Source: an uncultured bacterium (GTDB taxonomy: Bacteria > Actinomycetota > Coriobacteriia > Coriobacteriales > Coriobacteriaceae). From it: a stretch of 20,957 nt of DNA. Each line of letters starts with the position of its first letter. Within the stretch, counting starts at the first letter, position 1. The DNA lies in contig CAJMOP010000027.1 in the NCBI GenBank assembly GCA_905215115.1, positions 1-20,957 of the forward strand. Direction: 5' to 3'. Both the position numbers and the translations under genes were made by a program. The notes beneath the pieces were generated by a model. The model searched no databases. It was not told where the DNA came from and worked only from the letters and a program-made list of their open reading frames with translations. Of the stretch, positions 1-8,564 are shown one piece after another.

Positions 1-514
1 CCTCGTCCTTGGTAAAGCCGACCTCCATAAGCGGCGAGCGCACGCCGAGCTCCTGGGCGGCGCGCATGCCGGGGCGGTAGTCGCCGCGGTCGCTTGCGTT
101 GCTGCCGTCGATGACGGTGGGAAAGCCCAGCGACTTGGCGTGGTTGACGATGGCGGTAAAGCCGGCGCGCTTGCAGTGGTAGCAGCGGTCGGCGTCGTTG
201 CAGGCTATCTGGGGGAGCTGCAGCTGATCGACCGAGAGGTTGAGTACGGGAAGCTTGAAGTGCGGCCCCTCATCGGCCTGCCCGTCAACCGCCCGCTCAA
301 ACGAAGCCTGCTCGGGCGTGCCGATGAGCGGCGTGGTGAGGTGAACGAGAAGCGTGCTGGCGGGCATGATGCGGGCGCAGACCGCGGCCAAAAAGCTGCT
401 GTCGACGCCACCGGAAAAGCCGATGGCGACGCGTCCGTATGCTAAAAGCAGCTGCTCGAGCGCTGCGAGTTTGTCCTGAAGCCCCTCTGCGGGTGCGGTG
501 GTGTCTGAAAGCAT
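1..514 (-). CDS. larE: LarE, ATP-dependent sulfur transferase for the nickel-pincer cofactor (C-terminal part beyond the window)
   Basis: The visible 171 codons start at ATG 514-512 and run off the left edge. A PP-loop SGGVDSS at residues 34-40 marks an N-type ATP pyrophosphatase. RCYHCK at about 110-115 and DGSNASDRGDYRPG at about 136-149 followed by RSPL are typical of LarE. LarE adenylates the carboxylate of the pincer precursor and gives up sulfur to it, making the nickel cofactor of lactate racemase (family knowledge). The catalytic or sacrificial cysteine region lies outside the window, so the sulfur mechanism cannot be judged. An AAGGA ribosome site sits 8 nt before the ATG, and a good promoter lies upstream at 549-576. 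Partner genes larB, larC and larA are not visible here. A generic PP-loop enzyme is the main alternative, but the DGSN...DYRPG block argues against it. Confidence 0.86.
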   Translation of the reverse strand, partial: MLSDTTAPAEGLQDKLAALEQLLLAYGRVAIGFSGGVDSSFLAAVCARIMPASTLLVHLTTPLIGTPEQASFERAVDGQADEGPHFKLPVLNLSVDQLQLPQIACNDADRCYHCKRAGFTAIVNHAKSLGFPTVIDGSNASDRGDYRPGMRAAQELGVRSPLMEVGFTKDE

Positions 515-548
515 AAGTCGATCCTTGCCGTTGAGTACTCGGTCGAAA

Positions 549-576
549 ACTATAATCCTACCGAGTCGCTTGTCAT
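549..576 (-). promoter_or_regulatory. Promoter of larE
   Basis: Read on the minus strand, ATGACA (576-571) is separated by 16 bp from TATAGT (554-549). Each hexamer matches the sigma-70 consensus at 5 of 6 positions. The start point would lie near 542, giving a leader of about 28 nt. Confidence 0.6.
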
Positions 577-611
577 AAGACTTCTATCTATGTAACGAAA
601 GTGCAATATGC

Positions 612-626
612 TATATACGTTATATA
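612..626. promoter_or_regulatory. Palindrome TATATA-CGT-TATATA upstream of the HAD gene
   Basis: TATATA at 612-617 and 621-626 form a perfect inverted repeat around CGT. It lies 62 bp before the HAD start codon in an AT-rich patch that could also supply a -10 element. It may be an operator or simply an AT-rich promoter; the sequence alone does not decide. Confidence 0.3.
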
Positions 627-687
627 CAAGTTTACAGGTGCGGTAAAGTTGCGGGAGTACAGCAGCGCGAAGAGATGGGGGACCGAT

Positions 688-1338
688 ATGATCAAGGCCG
701 TTATTTTTGACATGGACGGAACGCTGGTCGACACCGAGCGTTTGGGTATCAAGGCGTGGAAGGCGGGCGCGGCCGAGCTGGGATTCGCGATTGACGATGC
801 GCTGATCCATCAGTTTATCGGCCGCACGTTGCCCGATGTCATGGAGATCCTTGATGGGCATTACGGCAGCCGCGAAACCGCTGAGGCAATCTATCGTCGC
901 CATAGGGAGATTCGCGACGAGATGGTCAAGACCGATCTGGAGCTTAAGGCCGGTGCCGCCGAGTGCCTCGACGAGCTGCTGGCTGCGGGCTATCACGTGG
1001 GTCTTGCGACGTCGTCGCGCCACGTTACGGCCGAGCGCAACCTTAAGATGGTCGGCCTCTTTGATAAGTTTGAGACGGTGACCTGCGGCGAGGACGTCGT
1101 ACACGGCAAGCCCGACCCTGAGATGTACCTGCTCGCCTGCGAGCGCGCGGGCTTTGCTCCCGAGGAGTGCGCCGTGGTCGAGGATTCCCGCAACGGCTGC
1201 GTCTCGGGCATCACGGCCGGCTGCCACGTCTTCGCCGTTCCCGACATCGTGCCGCTGCCACAGGACGTGGTGGATGGCTGCGAGGCTGTGCTCGATACGC
1301 TGTTCGATCTGCCGGCCGCGGTCAAGGCCGTGCGCTAG
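688..1338 (+). CDS. HAD-superfamily hydrolase, beta-phosphoglucomutase-like (subfamily IA)
   Basis: 216 residues. Motif I is DMDGTLVD at residues 8-15, with D8 as the expected nucleophile and D10 as the acid/base. A helical cap follows. Motif II is the T of LATSS, motif III is the K of GKPDPEMY, and motif IV is VVEDSRNG. This is a complete set for a cytosolic phosphatase or phosphomutase acting on small phosphorylated sugars; the substrate cannot be read from sequence. I start at ATG 688, where the family N-terminus (IKAVIFDMDG) begins. The frame is open back to a GTG at 601, but that extension is not family-like. The gene is transcribed alone, divergent from larE and convergent with the ATPase gene. 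Confidence 0.85.
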   Translation: MIKAVIFDMDGTLVDTERLGIKAWKAGAAELGFAIDDALIHQFIGRTLPDVMEILDGHYGSRETAEAIYRRHREIRDEMVKTDLELKAGAAECLDELLAAGYHVGLATSSRHVTAERNLKMVGLFDKFETVTCGEDVVHGKPDPEMYLLACERAGFAPEECAVVEDSRNGCVSGITAGCHVFAVPDIVPLPQDVVDGCEAVLDTLFDLPAAVKAVR

Positions 1339-1427
1339 CGTTTGCACGCGAGTCGCCATGCCCCGCGCCCGATCCCGCAGGACGGTGACGGTAACGGCGC
1401 CTGCGTGGAGGCGCTGACGCAGTCAGC

Positions 1428-1470
1428 CCCTCTTATCACGCCAAGATTGCTGTTTTGGCCGATAAGAGGG
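1428..1470. repeat. Inverted repeat in the convergent gap between the HAD and ATPase genes
   Basis: CCCTCTTATC at 1428-1437 pairs perfectly with GATAAGAGGG at 1461-1470. The 23-nt loop holds a further CCAA/TTGG pairing (1441-1444 with 1455-1458). Neither side has a T-run, so it is not a textbook terminator, although its place between two convergent genes would suit one. The rest of 1339-1539 shows nothing I recognise. Confidence 0.5.
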
Positions 1471-1539
1471 ACATTGTGCTTTAAGCGACTGGGGCTGCGG
1501 CCTTGGTAAGGAGCTGGCGGAGGGTTATGACGCTACAAG

Positions 1540-2745
1540 TTATTCCAGGAGCCAGTCGATCACGTTGCGCTTGCGGACTCCTTCGTAGTTCGCGTCCGCA
1601 AACAGCGTGTCGAGCGTAAGAAGCGTCTTGGGGTAGTTGTCTCGGACTTTCTTAAAGGGGGCCAACTCTCGATTGAGGGTAGTTTCGTCGAGCGCTGTGG
1701 CTGAAACCTGAAAATAGGCTGTCTCGTCTGACTTTAGGGCAACAAAATCGATTTCCCCGCCGTCGATATCGCCCACGTAGACGTCGTATCCACGGCGTAG
1801 GAGCTCGAGATAAACAACATTTTCGAGGATATGACCGATATCGCTGCTTTGGGTTTTGACGAGAGCGCCTCTAAGTCCAAGGTCAACGGCGTAGTATTTG
1901 CCGTTTGTTGAAAGAAGCTGCCGACCGCGCACGTTATAGCGCGGAGCAAAGTACAACACAAGGCTGTCTGTTAAGCCTTTGAGGTACTTGGCTACGGTTT
2001 TCTGGTCGGTTTTGTTGCCGTTGGACGAGAGCGTGTCGGAGATTTTTTTAATCGAGATCCGGTTTCCAATGCTATGGAGTAGGAACTTGGTGATATCGCG
2101 CAGGGTCGGGACGTCCGAGACCTTCAGGCGTTCGATAACGTCGCGTATGACGATGGTATCGTAGAGGCTCATAAGATAATCGCGCGCCTGGGGTCCCTGA
2201 ATACCCGTCTCGGCGATAAAGGGAAAAGAGCCCCGGGTGATGTACTCGTCAAACAACTGCGCGGGAGCCTTTCCGTCATTGGTTTTTGCCGAGCAAAACT
2301 CTTTAAAGGATAGGGGCAGTATCTTGAGCTCTACGTAGCGGCCGGAGAGCAAAGTTGCCAGCTCGCTCGAGAGCAGATAAGCGTTGGAACCGGTTATGTA
2401 GAGGTCGACATTGTCCTTGATAAAAAGACTGTCGACGGCTTTTTCGAAATGCTCGACGTGCTGTATCTCGTCCAGAAAAACGTAGTTCATCTTATCGGGG
2501 ACGAGTCTGGCGGAAATGTAGTCGTAGAGTGTTCTATACGACGTAAGCGACTCGAACTCCAGGTCTTCAAAGTTGAGGGATATAACCTGGTCGCCTGTGA
2601 TTCCATGATCGCGCAGGTAGCTACGGTAGATTTCGAATAGCTTTGATTTGCCGGACCTTCGCACGCCCGAAACGACCTTGATGACGTGCGAGTCTTTCCA
2701 CGAAATGAGCCAGTCGAGGTACTGTTTGCGATCAATCAGATTCAT
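1540..2745 (-). CDS. AAA_14 / DUF4143 ATP-binding protein
   Basis: 401 residues. The AAA core has Walker A GVRRSGKSKL at about residues 27-36, Walker B YVFLDEIQ at about 88-95 and sensor-like YITGSNAYLLSSE near 115-127. The C-terminal half has the DUF4143 layout, including a GGEIDFVAL...YFQV stretch that resembles a PD-(D/E)XK nuclease-like fold. The family is widespread, often horizontally transferred and of unknown function; a nuclease activity is not established. The start ATG at 2745 follows an AAAGGGG ribosome site. The gene and its leader are visibly more AT-rich than their neighbours, which fits acquisition by transfer. It stands alone between an HAD gene and a LacI gene, with no antitoxin or partner beside it. 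Confidence 0.85.
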   Translation of the reverse strand: MNLIDRKQYLDWLISWKDSHVIKVVSGVRRSGKSKLFEIYRSYLRDHGITGDQVISLNFEDLEFESLTSYRTLYDYISARLVPDKMNYVFLDEIQHVEHFEKAVDSLFIKDNVDLYITGSNAYLLSSELATLLSGRYVELKILPLSFKEFCSAKTNDGKAPAQLFDEYITRGSFPFIAETGIQGPQARDYLMSLYDTIVIRDVIERLKVSDVPTLRDITKFLLHSIGNRISIKKISDTLSSNGNKTDQKTVAKYLKGLTDSLVLYFAPRYNVRGRQLLSTNGKYYAVDLGLRGALVKTQSSDIGHILENVVYLELLRRGYDVYVGDIDGGEIDFVALKSDETAYFQVSATALDETTLNRELAPFKKVRDNYPKTLLTLDTLFADANYEGVRKRNVIDWLLE

Positions 2746-2788
2746 GAAACCCCTTTCTTGGCGAGAAAAAACTGGAGCAAAATCAATA

Positions 2789-2834
2789 CTTATAGGAAAT
2801 ATCTAAAAATATGGAATTGAATCTATTTTAACAA
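2789..2834 (-). promoter_or_regulatory. Candidate promoter(s) of the AAA_14 ATPase gene
   Basis: On the minus strand TTGTTA (2834-2829) stands 17 bp before TATTTT (2811-2806). A second -10-like TATAAG lies at 2794-2789. The whole patch 2760-2870 is strongly AT-rich compared with the rest of the window, so chance matches are likely. Confidence 0.4.
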
Positions 2835-2870
2835 AAAAGTTAATGAAAAATGGATTACATTCCATAAATA

Positions 2871-2957
2871 TCCGTAGCCGCAGGTCCGGCTAAACGGGGA
2901 GGGAACATGGGGCCAGCAAAACGCCGCAGCGGGACTGTTCCCGTTGCGGCGTTTTTT
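2871..2957 (+). ncRNA. Possible small RNA: hairpin followed by an intrinsic terminator, no gene on this strand
   Basis: Downstream of the AT-rich patch the plus strand has CCG-TAGCCG (2872-2880) pairing with CGGCTA-aa-CGG (2887-2897), then a strong terminator with six Ts at 2952-2957. No plus-strand gene ends here, so the terminator has no obvious client. Weak -35/-10 matches (TTAATG at 2840, CATAAA at 2863, spacer 17) would start a transcript near 2871. The 24-codon reading frame at 2908 lies inside the terminator stem and I do not call it a gene. Confidence 0.25.
2920..2957. terminator. Terminator after lacI, bidirectional in form
   Basis: Arms at 2920-2933 and 2940-2953 pair over 14 bp with one G-U wobble in plus-strand RNA, followed by TTTTTT. 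On the minus strand the same stem ends in TTTT and begins a few bases after the lacI stop codon, so it can end lacI transcription. The plus-strand version is the stronger one. Confidence 0.75.
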
Positions 2958-2958
2958 G

Positions 2959-4092
2959 TTACAGGTAGGCGCCCAGGTTGATGTCGGTTATTGGGGCCGC
3001 GGATGGGCCCGTCGGGTGCTGCTCGGCCTTTTGGGTGCTCACACGTTCGAGCAAGAAGGGGCGCACGAGCTCCTGACGGTTAATGTCCTCGGCGGCCGTG
3101 GCCGTGGTGACGGTGCGCGCGGCGGAGCCGATGCGGACTCGTTTGGTCTTGGCGGCAGGCTTATCCTCGATCTGCTCCATGAGCAGCTGAACGCCCTTGC
3201 GGCCAATCTCGTAGCCTGGGGGTGCTACCGTGGTGAGCGGGACCGATCCGCTCCAAGCGAGCGGGTTGCCGTCGCAGCCGGCCACGCGGACCTGGCCGGG
3301 GACGGAAATGCCTTTGTCGGTCAGCGCCGAGATAACGCCCGAGGCCAATACGTCGGTCAGGCCGATGACAAAATCGGGGCGCTCGTCAGCAGGGCGTTCG
3401 GCAATCTGGGTACCGATGCTGTAGCCGTCGGCTGCGGTATTCCACTCCCCGGCATCGATGACCTCAATTTTGATATCAGAATGCAGGGCAAGTGCCTTGT
3501 GAATGCCAAGTACGCGCAGGGTGAGCTGCATAAATGCCGCTCTGCCCACAACGGTGATATGACGTGCGCCGCGGGCGATGGCGAGCTCGGCGATAATGCG
3601 CCCCTGCGCCTCGTTGTCGGCGGCCACGTAGTAACCGGGCTCGGAGCAATGGATGTCCAGATGGACGATCGGCACGGGCATCTTGGCCATGGCGGGGTGC
3701 CAGTCGGGGGACGCCATGGGCTGAACCATGACGCCGGACATCTGCGTGCCCATAAAATAGCGCAGGTAATGATCCTCGAGAATATCGTCGTTATCGGCAT
3801 TGGCGATGAGCAGATCGTAGCCGTGCTTGCGGGCCTCGTTGTGGGCGCCGCTGGCGATTTGGAGCGAAAAGCCGTGGTCGAGACGGGGGAGCACCAGGCC
3901 AAAGGACTTGGTGGCGCCGCCCGCGAGCTGACGAGCGCTTTGGTTGGGCAGGTAGCCCAGGCGATTGATGGTCTCGTTGATGAGCCTGAGGGTCTCGGGG
4001 CGCAACTTCTCGGGATGGTTGAGCGCGTTGGAAACCGTGCCAAGCGAAACCCCGGCCTCGCGCGCGACGTCGCTGATTTTAACCTTTGCCAT
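2959..4092 (-). CDS. LacI/GalR-family transcriptional repressor
   Basis: 377 residues. The N-terminal helix-turn-helix and hinge (KISDVAREAGVSLGTVSNAL, about residues 4-23, then NQSARQLAGG) bind an operator. A periplasmic-binding-protein-like sugar domain follows (GLVLPRLDHGF, about 64-74, to VRVAGCDGNPLAWSG). The protein is about 35-45 residues longer than usual, with a tail after the effector domain that I cannot assign. The start ATG at 4092 has AAAGGGG 7 nt upstream; the open frame beyond it runs antisense through glmS and is a shadow. No sugar transport or catabolic operon adjoins it, so the effector and targets are unknown. Operators of this family have a central CG, and candidates of that kind occur at 11181 and 17805. 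Confidence 0.9.
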   Translation of the reverse strand: MAKVKISDVAREAGVSLGTVSNALNHPEKLRPETLRLINETINRLGYLPNQSARQLAGGATKSFGLVLPRLDHGFSLQIASGAHNEARKHGYDLLIANADNDDILEDHYLRYFMGTQMSGVMVQPMASPDWHPAMAKMPVPIVHLDIHCSEPGYYVAADNEAQGRIIAELAIARGARHITVVGRAAFMQLTLRVLGIHKALALHSDIKIEVIDAGEWNTAADGYSIGTQIAERPADERPDFVIGLTDVLASGVISALTDKGISVPGQVRVAGCDGNPLAWSGSVPLTTVAPPGYEIGRKGVQLLMEQIEDKPAAKTKRVRIGSAARTVTTATAAEDINRQELVRPFLLERVSTQKAEQHPTGPSAAPITDINLGAYL

Positions 4093-4127
4093 AGCGGCCC
4101 CTTTGATGCGTTTCAAGTACAAGCCAG

Positions 4128-4155
4128 ATTGTAGCATCCTAAACCAACCAAAAAG
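4128..4155 (-). promoter_or_regulatory. Promoter of lacI
   Basis: On the minus strand TACAAT (4133-4128) is a good -10. The -35 position (about 4150-4155, CTTTTT) is poor and falls inside the hairpin repeat at 4142-4191, so the repeat may have reshaped this promoter. Confidence 0.4.
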
Positions 4156-4191
4156 TGACAGGTTTATTTTGGCAGGTTTTATCTGGGGAAA
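4142..4191 (+). repeat. Hairpin repeat, copy A (inverted partner at 6321-6370)
   Basis: This 50-bp element matches the reverse complement of 6321-6370 at 46 of 50 positions, including 31 identical bases at 4157-4187. It folds with AACC..CCAAAA (4142-4153) against TTTTGGCAGGTT (4167-4178), with two mismatches in this copy. The loop carries GTGACAGG, a one-base variant of GGGACAGG. It lies in the 312-bp gap between lacI and glmS, together with the third hairpin and the glmS promoter. Confidence 0.8.
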
Positions 4192-4207
4192 CGCCGTTGC
4201 CAGCGCG

Positions 4208-4242
4208 ACCACCACAAAGGTGCCTGTCCCCATTGTGGCGGT
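4208..4242 (-). repeat. Hairpin repeat of a second stem type with the same GGGACAGG loop
   Basis: ACCACCACAA (4208-4217) pairs with TTGTGGCGGT (4233-4242). The single imperfect pair is a G-U wobble if read on the minus strand. The 15-nt loop carries GGGACAGG on the minus strand (4230-4223). Its orientation is opposite to copy A, 17 bp away, which recalls inverted pairs of REP elements. Confidence 0.6.
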
Positions 4243-4270
4243 TTGGACCGGCTGGGCATGTGTGTATCGG

Positions 4271-4308
4271 GTGGTATCTAAGTTGAGATACCACATCTGG
4301 TATATCAG
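4271..4308. promoter_or_regulatory. Two palindromes upstream of glmS, candidate operators
   Basis: GTGGTATCT-AAGTTG-AGATACCAC (4271-4294) is a perfect 9-bp inverted repeat. CTGGTATATCAG (4297-4308) is a second, imperfect palindrome that covers the -35 position. Both carry TGGTAT, as do dre-type sites of GntR/HutC amino-sugar regulators such as NagR/YvoA. The match to that family is my inference. No such regulator is in the window, whose GntR protein is of the FCD type. Confidence 0.5.
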
Positions 4309-4330
4309 CTTGCGCCTGCGTGAGTACAAT
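4302..4330 (+). promoter_or_regulatory. Promoter of glmS
   Basis: TACAAT at 4325-4330 is a good -10. The -35 17 bp upstream (ATATCA, 4302-4307) is non-consensus and embedded in the second palindrome, which suggests control by a bound protein. The leader would be about 68 nt. I see no glmS ribozyme core in it. Confidence 0.55.
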
Positions 4331-4404
4331 ACTCGAACGTTATGCGTCTCAGCGCCCCTTGTGCGTGGACGTCTTGCAGTCACGCGAACGAAGGGATTTA
4401 TCCT

Positions 4405-6252
<1,848 letters not shown>

Positions 6253-6277
6253 CTAATATTCCGCCGTCCTAACGACC

Positions 6278-6315
6278 AAGGCCCGGCTCCTGATCAAGAC
6301 GGAGCCGGGCCTTTT
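6278..6315 (+). terminator. Intrinsic terminator of glmS
   Basis: A perfect 13-bp stem (6278-6290 with 6301-6313), a 10-nt loop and a TTTT end at 6312-6315, 25 bp after the glmS stop codon. Confidence 0.9.
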
Positions 6316-6320
6316 CTGCA

Positions 6321-6370
6321 TTTGCCCAGATAAAACCTGCCAAAATAAACCTGTCCCTTTTTGGCAGGTT
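6321..6370 (-). repeat. Hairpin repeat, copy B (inverted partner at 4142-4191)
   Basis: The intact member of the pair. AACCTGCCAAAA and TTTTGGCAGGTT form a perfect 12-bp stem at 6334-6370 around a 13-nt loop with GGGACAGG on the minus strand. It starts 6 bp after the glmS terminator and overlaps the last two bases of the gntR stop codon, so it could also act in ending gntR. Confidence 0.8.
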
Positions 6371-7100
6371 AGCGGAGCTTGCTGGTCTCGAAGTACTCGG
6401 GGAACTGGTCCAGAACTTCGGTTTGGTTGCGGAACATCATATGCAGGTGCTTGCTGACCAAAAAGCTCGCTTCGATGGGGTCGCGACCGGCGATAGCGCG
6501 GCGAATCTGCTTGTGCTCGTTCACGATGTCCTGATTGTCGAGAACCTGCGTGGCGGCGCGCAGCCAGCGGAAGCGCTCCAGGTCGGCATTGGTCTCTTCG
6601 AGCCACGACCACACGGTGCTGCGACATGCGATGCTAAAAATCATGTGATGCATGAGGTTGTCGCTCAAAAAGAAGCCGATGCGATCCTCTTCGGCCATGG
6701 CCTTTTCCTGCAGCACGATGGCGCGGTCGAGCTGCTCGATGCCGGTCGACGTGGCGCGCGCACAGCACTCCACAATCACCTGCTTTTCCAGATGCTCGCG
6801 GATGTAACAGGCACTCTCGGCAAGGGTGAGGTTGATGGGTGAGACGTAGGTGCCGCTCTGGGGCACGGTGCGCACCAGGCCTTCCTGCGCCAAGCGAACC
6901 AAAGCCTCGCGCACGGGCGTGCGACCCATATCCAGGTCGTCGCAAAGTTGCTTGACGCCCAGCTTTTCGCCCGGCTTGTAGTCCAGGTAGACGATTTTGC
7001 GTCGAATGGTGTGGTAGGACTGGTCCTGTAGGCTCGTTTCCTGCTCGCCGACGTGCATCGATTCTTCCATAGCGCCTCGCAACTGTTCTATCAAACTCAT
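6369..7100 (-). CDS. GntR-family regulator with FCD effector domain
   Basis: 243 residues. The N-terminal winged helix (about 27-90) has LGVKQLCDDLDMGRTPVREALVRL and the wing SGTYVSPI. The C-terminal FCD domain shows metal-site candidates DNLMHH, EHKQI and KHLHMM. Members sense small carboxylates or sugar acids, usually repressing a neighbouring operon. The gene is divergent from yeiH across 163 bp, the natural candidate target. In that gap ATGCCGC (7117-7123) and GCGGCAT (7172-7178) are inverted copies that might bind it, but the spacing is wide. The start is uncertain: ATG 7100 has no clear ribosome site, while ATG 7070 has GAGG 5 nt upstream. Confidence 0.87.
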   Translation of the reverse strand: MSLIEQLRGAMEESMHVGEQETSLQDQSYHTIRRKIVYLDYKPGEKLGVKQLCDDLDMGRTPVREALVRLAQEGLVRTVPQSGTYVSPINLTLAESACYIREHLEKQVIVECCARATSTGIEQLDRAIVLQEKAMAEEDRIGFFLSDNLMHHMIFSIACRSTVWSWLEETNADLERFRWLRAATQVLDNQDIVNEHKQIRRAIAGRDPIEASFLVSKHLHMMFRNQTEVLDQFPEYFETSKLR

Positions 7101-7263
7101 ATGTCAGTTGTTAATTATGCCGCGAATCAGCTTTCCGCGGTGGGTAATTCGGCTGTTGCCCAAGAACTATTGCGGCATCTTAGTCTTTGTTTACGCAAGG
7201 CTGCGCTCAATGTTGCCGTATCATAAGCCGTCGCAAACGTGAAAGAGAAAGAAGGAATCCCAT

Positions 7264-8298
7264 ATGCAACTGGCGAATATCGTACGCGAGCGCTGGAAGG
7301 GCGTCTTGTTCTGCCTGATCATCGCTATCCCCGCAACGCTGCTCGGCAAACAGATTGAGGTGGTCGGTGGGCCGGTATTCGCCATCCTCTTCGGCATGGT
7401 TCTGGCAATCGTCTTTCCCAAGAATCATCGCGAACAGCTCGCCGCCGGTGTCACCTATACGTCTAAAAAAGTCTTGCAGTACGCGGTTATCCTGCTTGGC
7501 TTTGGCATGAACCTCTCCCAGATTCTGTCCAAGGGCGCCCAGTCGTTGCCGATTATCGTGGCGACGATCTCGACCTCGCTTGTCATCGCCTTTGTGCTCT
7601 GCCGCGTTATGAACGTGCCGAGCAAGATCGCGACGCTTGTGGGTGTGGGTTCGTCGATTTGCGGCGGTTCTGCCATCGCCGCGACCGCGCCCGTCATCGA
7701 TGCCGACGATCGCGAGATTGCCCAGGCTATTTCGGTCATCTTCCTGTTTAACGTTATCGCGGCGCTCGTGTTTCCAACGCTCGGCGGTATGCTCGGGCTG
7801 ACCAACGAGGGCTTTGGCCTGTTTGCCGGCACCGCCATCAACGACACCTCGTCCGTAACGGCTGCGGCGAGCGCTTGGGACAGCATGCATCCCGGCGCCA
7901 ATGTGCTCGAGAGCGCCACGGTGGTCAAGCTCACCAGGACACTGGCCATTATTCCCATCACGTTGGTCCTCGCATGCTGGCAGATGCATCTGGCGCGCAA
8001 GGCCGGCGGCGACGCCAAAAGCACGTTCTCGCTTAAACGCGCGTTTCCCATGTTTGTGCTGTTCTTTGTGCTGGCGAGCGTAATCACCACGGTGCTTCAG
8101 CTTCCCGTGTCCATCACGGCGCCCATCAAGGAGCTGTCGAAGTTCTTTATCGTGATGGCCATGGCGGCTATTGGCTTTAATACCGATATCGTCGAGCTGG
8201 TCAAAAAGGGCGGCAAGCCCATCGCGCTGGGCTTTTGCTGCTGGATTGGCATTGCGTGCATGAGTTTGGGAATGCAGCACGTGCTGGGAATCTGGTAG
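7264..8298 (+). CDS. YeiH/UPF0324-family membrane transporter (putative sulfate exporter family)
   Basis: 344 residues, nearly all hydrophobic, with about ten predicted membrane segments in the inner membrane. The conserved core VGVGSSICGGSAIAATAPVI and the following DREIAQAISVIFLFNVIAAL identify the UPF0324/YeiH family. Some members are proposed to export sulfite or sulfate, but the substrate is not firmly known for most and cannot be inferred here. ATG 7264 follows GAAGGA with normal spacing. The divergent GntR regulator is the likely controller. The promoter is not obvious. A structured element (8351-8438) follows the gene. Confidence 0.85.
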   Translation: MQLANIVRERWKGVLFCLIIAIPATLLGKQIEVVGGPVFAILFGMVLAIVFPKNHREQLAAGVTYTSKKVLQYAVILLGFGMNLSQILSKGAQSLPIIVATISTSLVIAFVLCRVMNVPSKIATLVGVGSSICGGSAIAATAPVIDADDREIAQAISVIFLFNVIAALVFPTLGGMLGLTNEGFGLFAGTAINDTSSVTAAASAWDSMHPGANVLESATVVKLTRTLAIIPITLVLACWQMHLARKAGGDAKSTFSLKRAFPMFVLFFVLASVITTVLQLPVSITAPIKELSKFFIVMAMAAIGFNTDIVELVKKGGKPIALGFCCWIGIACMSLGMQHVLGIW

Positions 8299-8350
8299 AG
8301 GAGTAGCTTATTTGCGTGCTGGTTGCTGGTGAGCGCATGCCTGCGGTGGA

Positions 8351-8438
8351 GCGATAGGAGCTCTTGCGGGTATGGCTTGTCCGCAGGTTTATAAGTCCCG
8401 AAGAGCTCTTATCGCCCCGCCAGGATGGCGATGCGGGG
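8351..8438 (+). other. Nested hairpin element between yeiH and the regulator gene
   Basis: GCGATAGGAGCTCTT (8351-8365) pairs with AAGAGCTCTTATCGC (8401-8415); the one irregular pair is a G-U wobble in plus-strand RNA. TGCGG (8365-8369) can pair with CCGCA (8381-8385) inside it. Directly after comes CGCCA-GGA-TGGCG (8418-8430), or alternatively CCCCGC (8415-8420) with GCGGGG (8433-8438). There is no T-run. It could be a yeiH terminator, a structured leader of the next gene or a repeat; I recognise no known RNA family. Confidence 0.45.
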
Positions 8439-8476
8439 CAACACCTATACTCGCAGGACGGCGCTTTCTGCCCTAT

Positions 8477-8528
8477 AGTGTTTGGTGAGCAATATCGTTC
8501 AATTTTGAAACACTCGGTCGTGCGACCG
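8477..8528. promoter_or_regulatory. Cluster of inverted repeats upstream of the activator-like gene
   Basis: AGTGTTT (8477-8483) is inverted as AAACACT (8508-8514). TTCAA-TT-TTGAA lies at 8499-8510, and CGGTCG-TG-CGACCG at 8515-8528. A -10-like TATAGT sits at 8474-8479 without a good -35. Fis-type helix-turn-helix proteins often bind TGT...ACA dyads, so autoregulation is possible. Confidence 0.35.
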
Positions 8529-8564
8529 TCGGCGGTTGCACGTCGCCGCGGACAGGGGCAAATC

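Noticed and set aside
2881..2889. CAGGTCCGG, reminiscent of the SRP RNA conserved loop
   Set aside because: The GAAGGAAGCA that must follow in SRP RNA is missing, and the flanks do not form the SRP stem.
2908..2982. A 24-codon frame starting ATG 2908 behind GGGAGGG
   Set aside because: It reads through the terminator stem and into the 3' end of lacI on the other strand; the purine-rich stretch is more likely chance.
4331..4404. Possible glmS ribozyme in the glmS leader
   Set aside because: The leader is only about 70 nt and I find neither the cleavage-site context nor the expected pairings.
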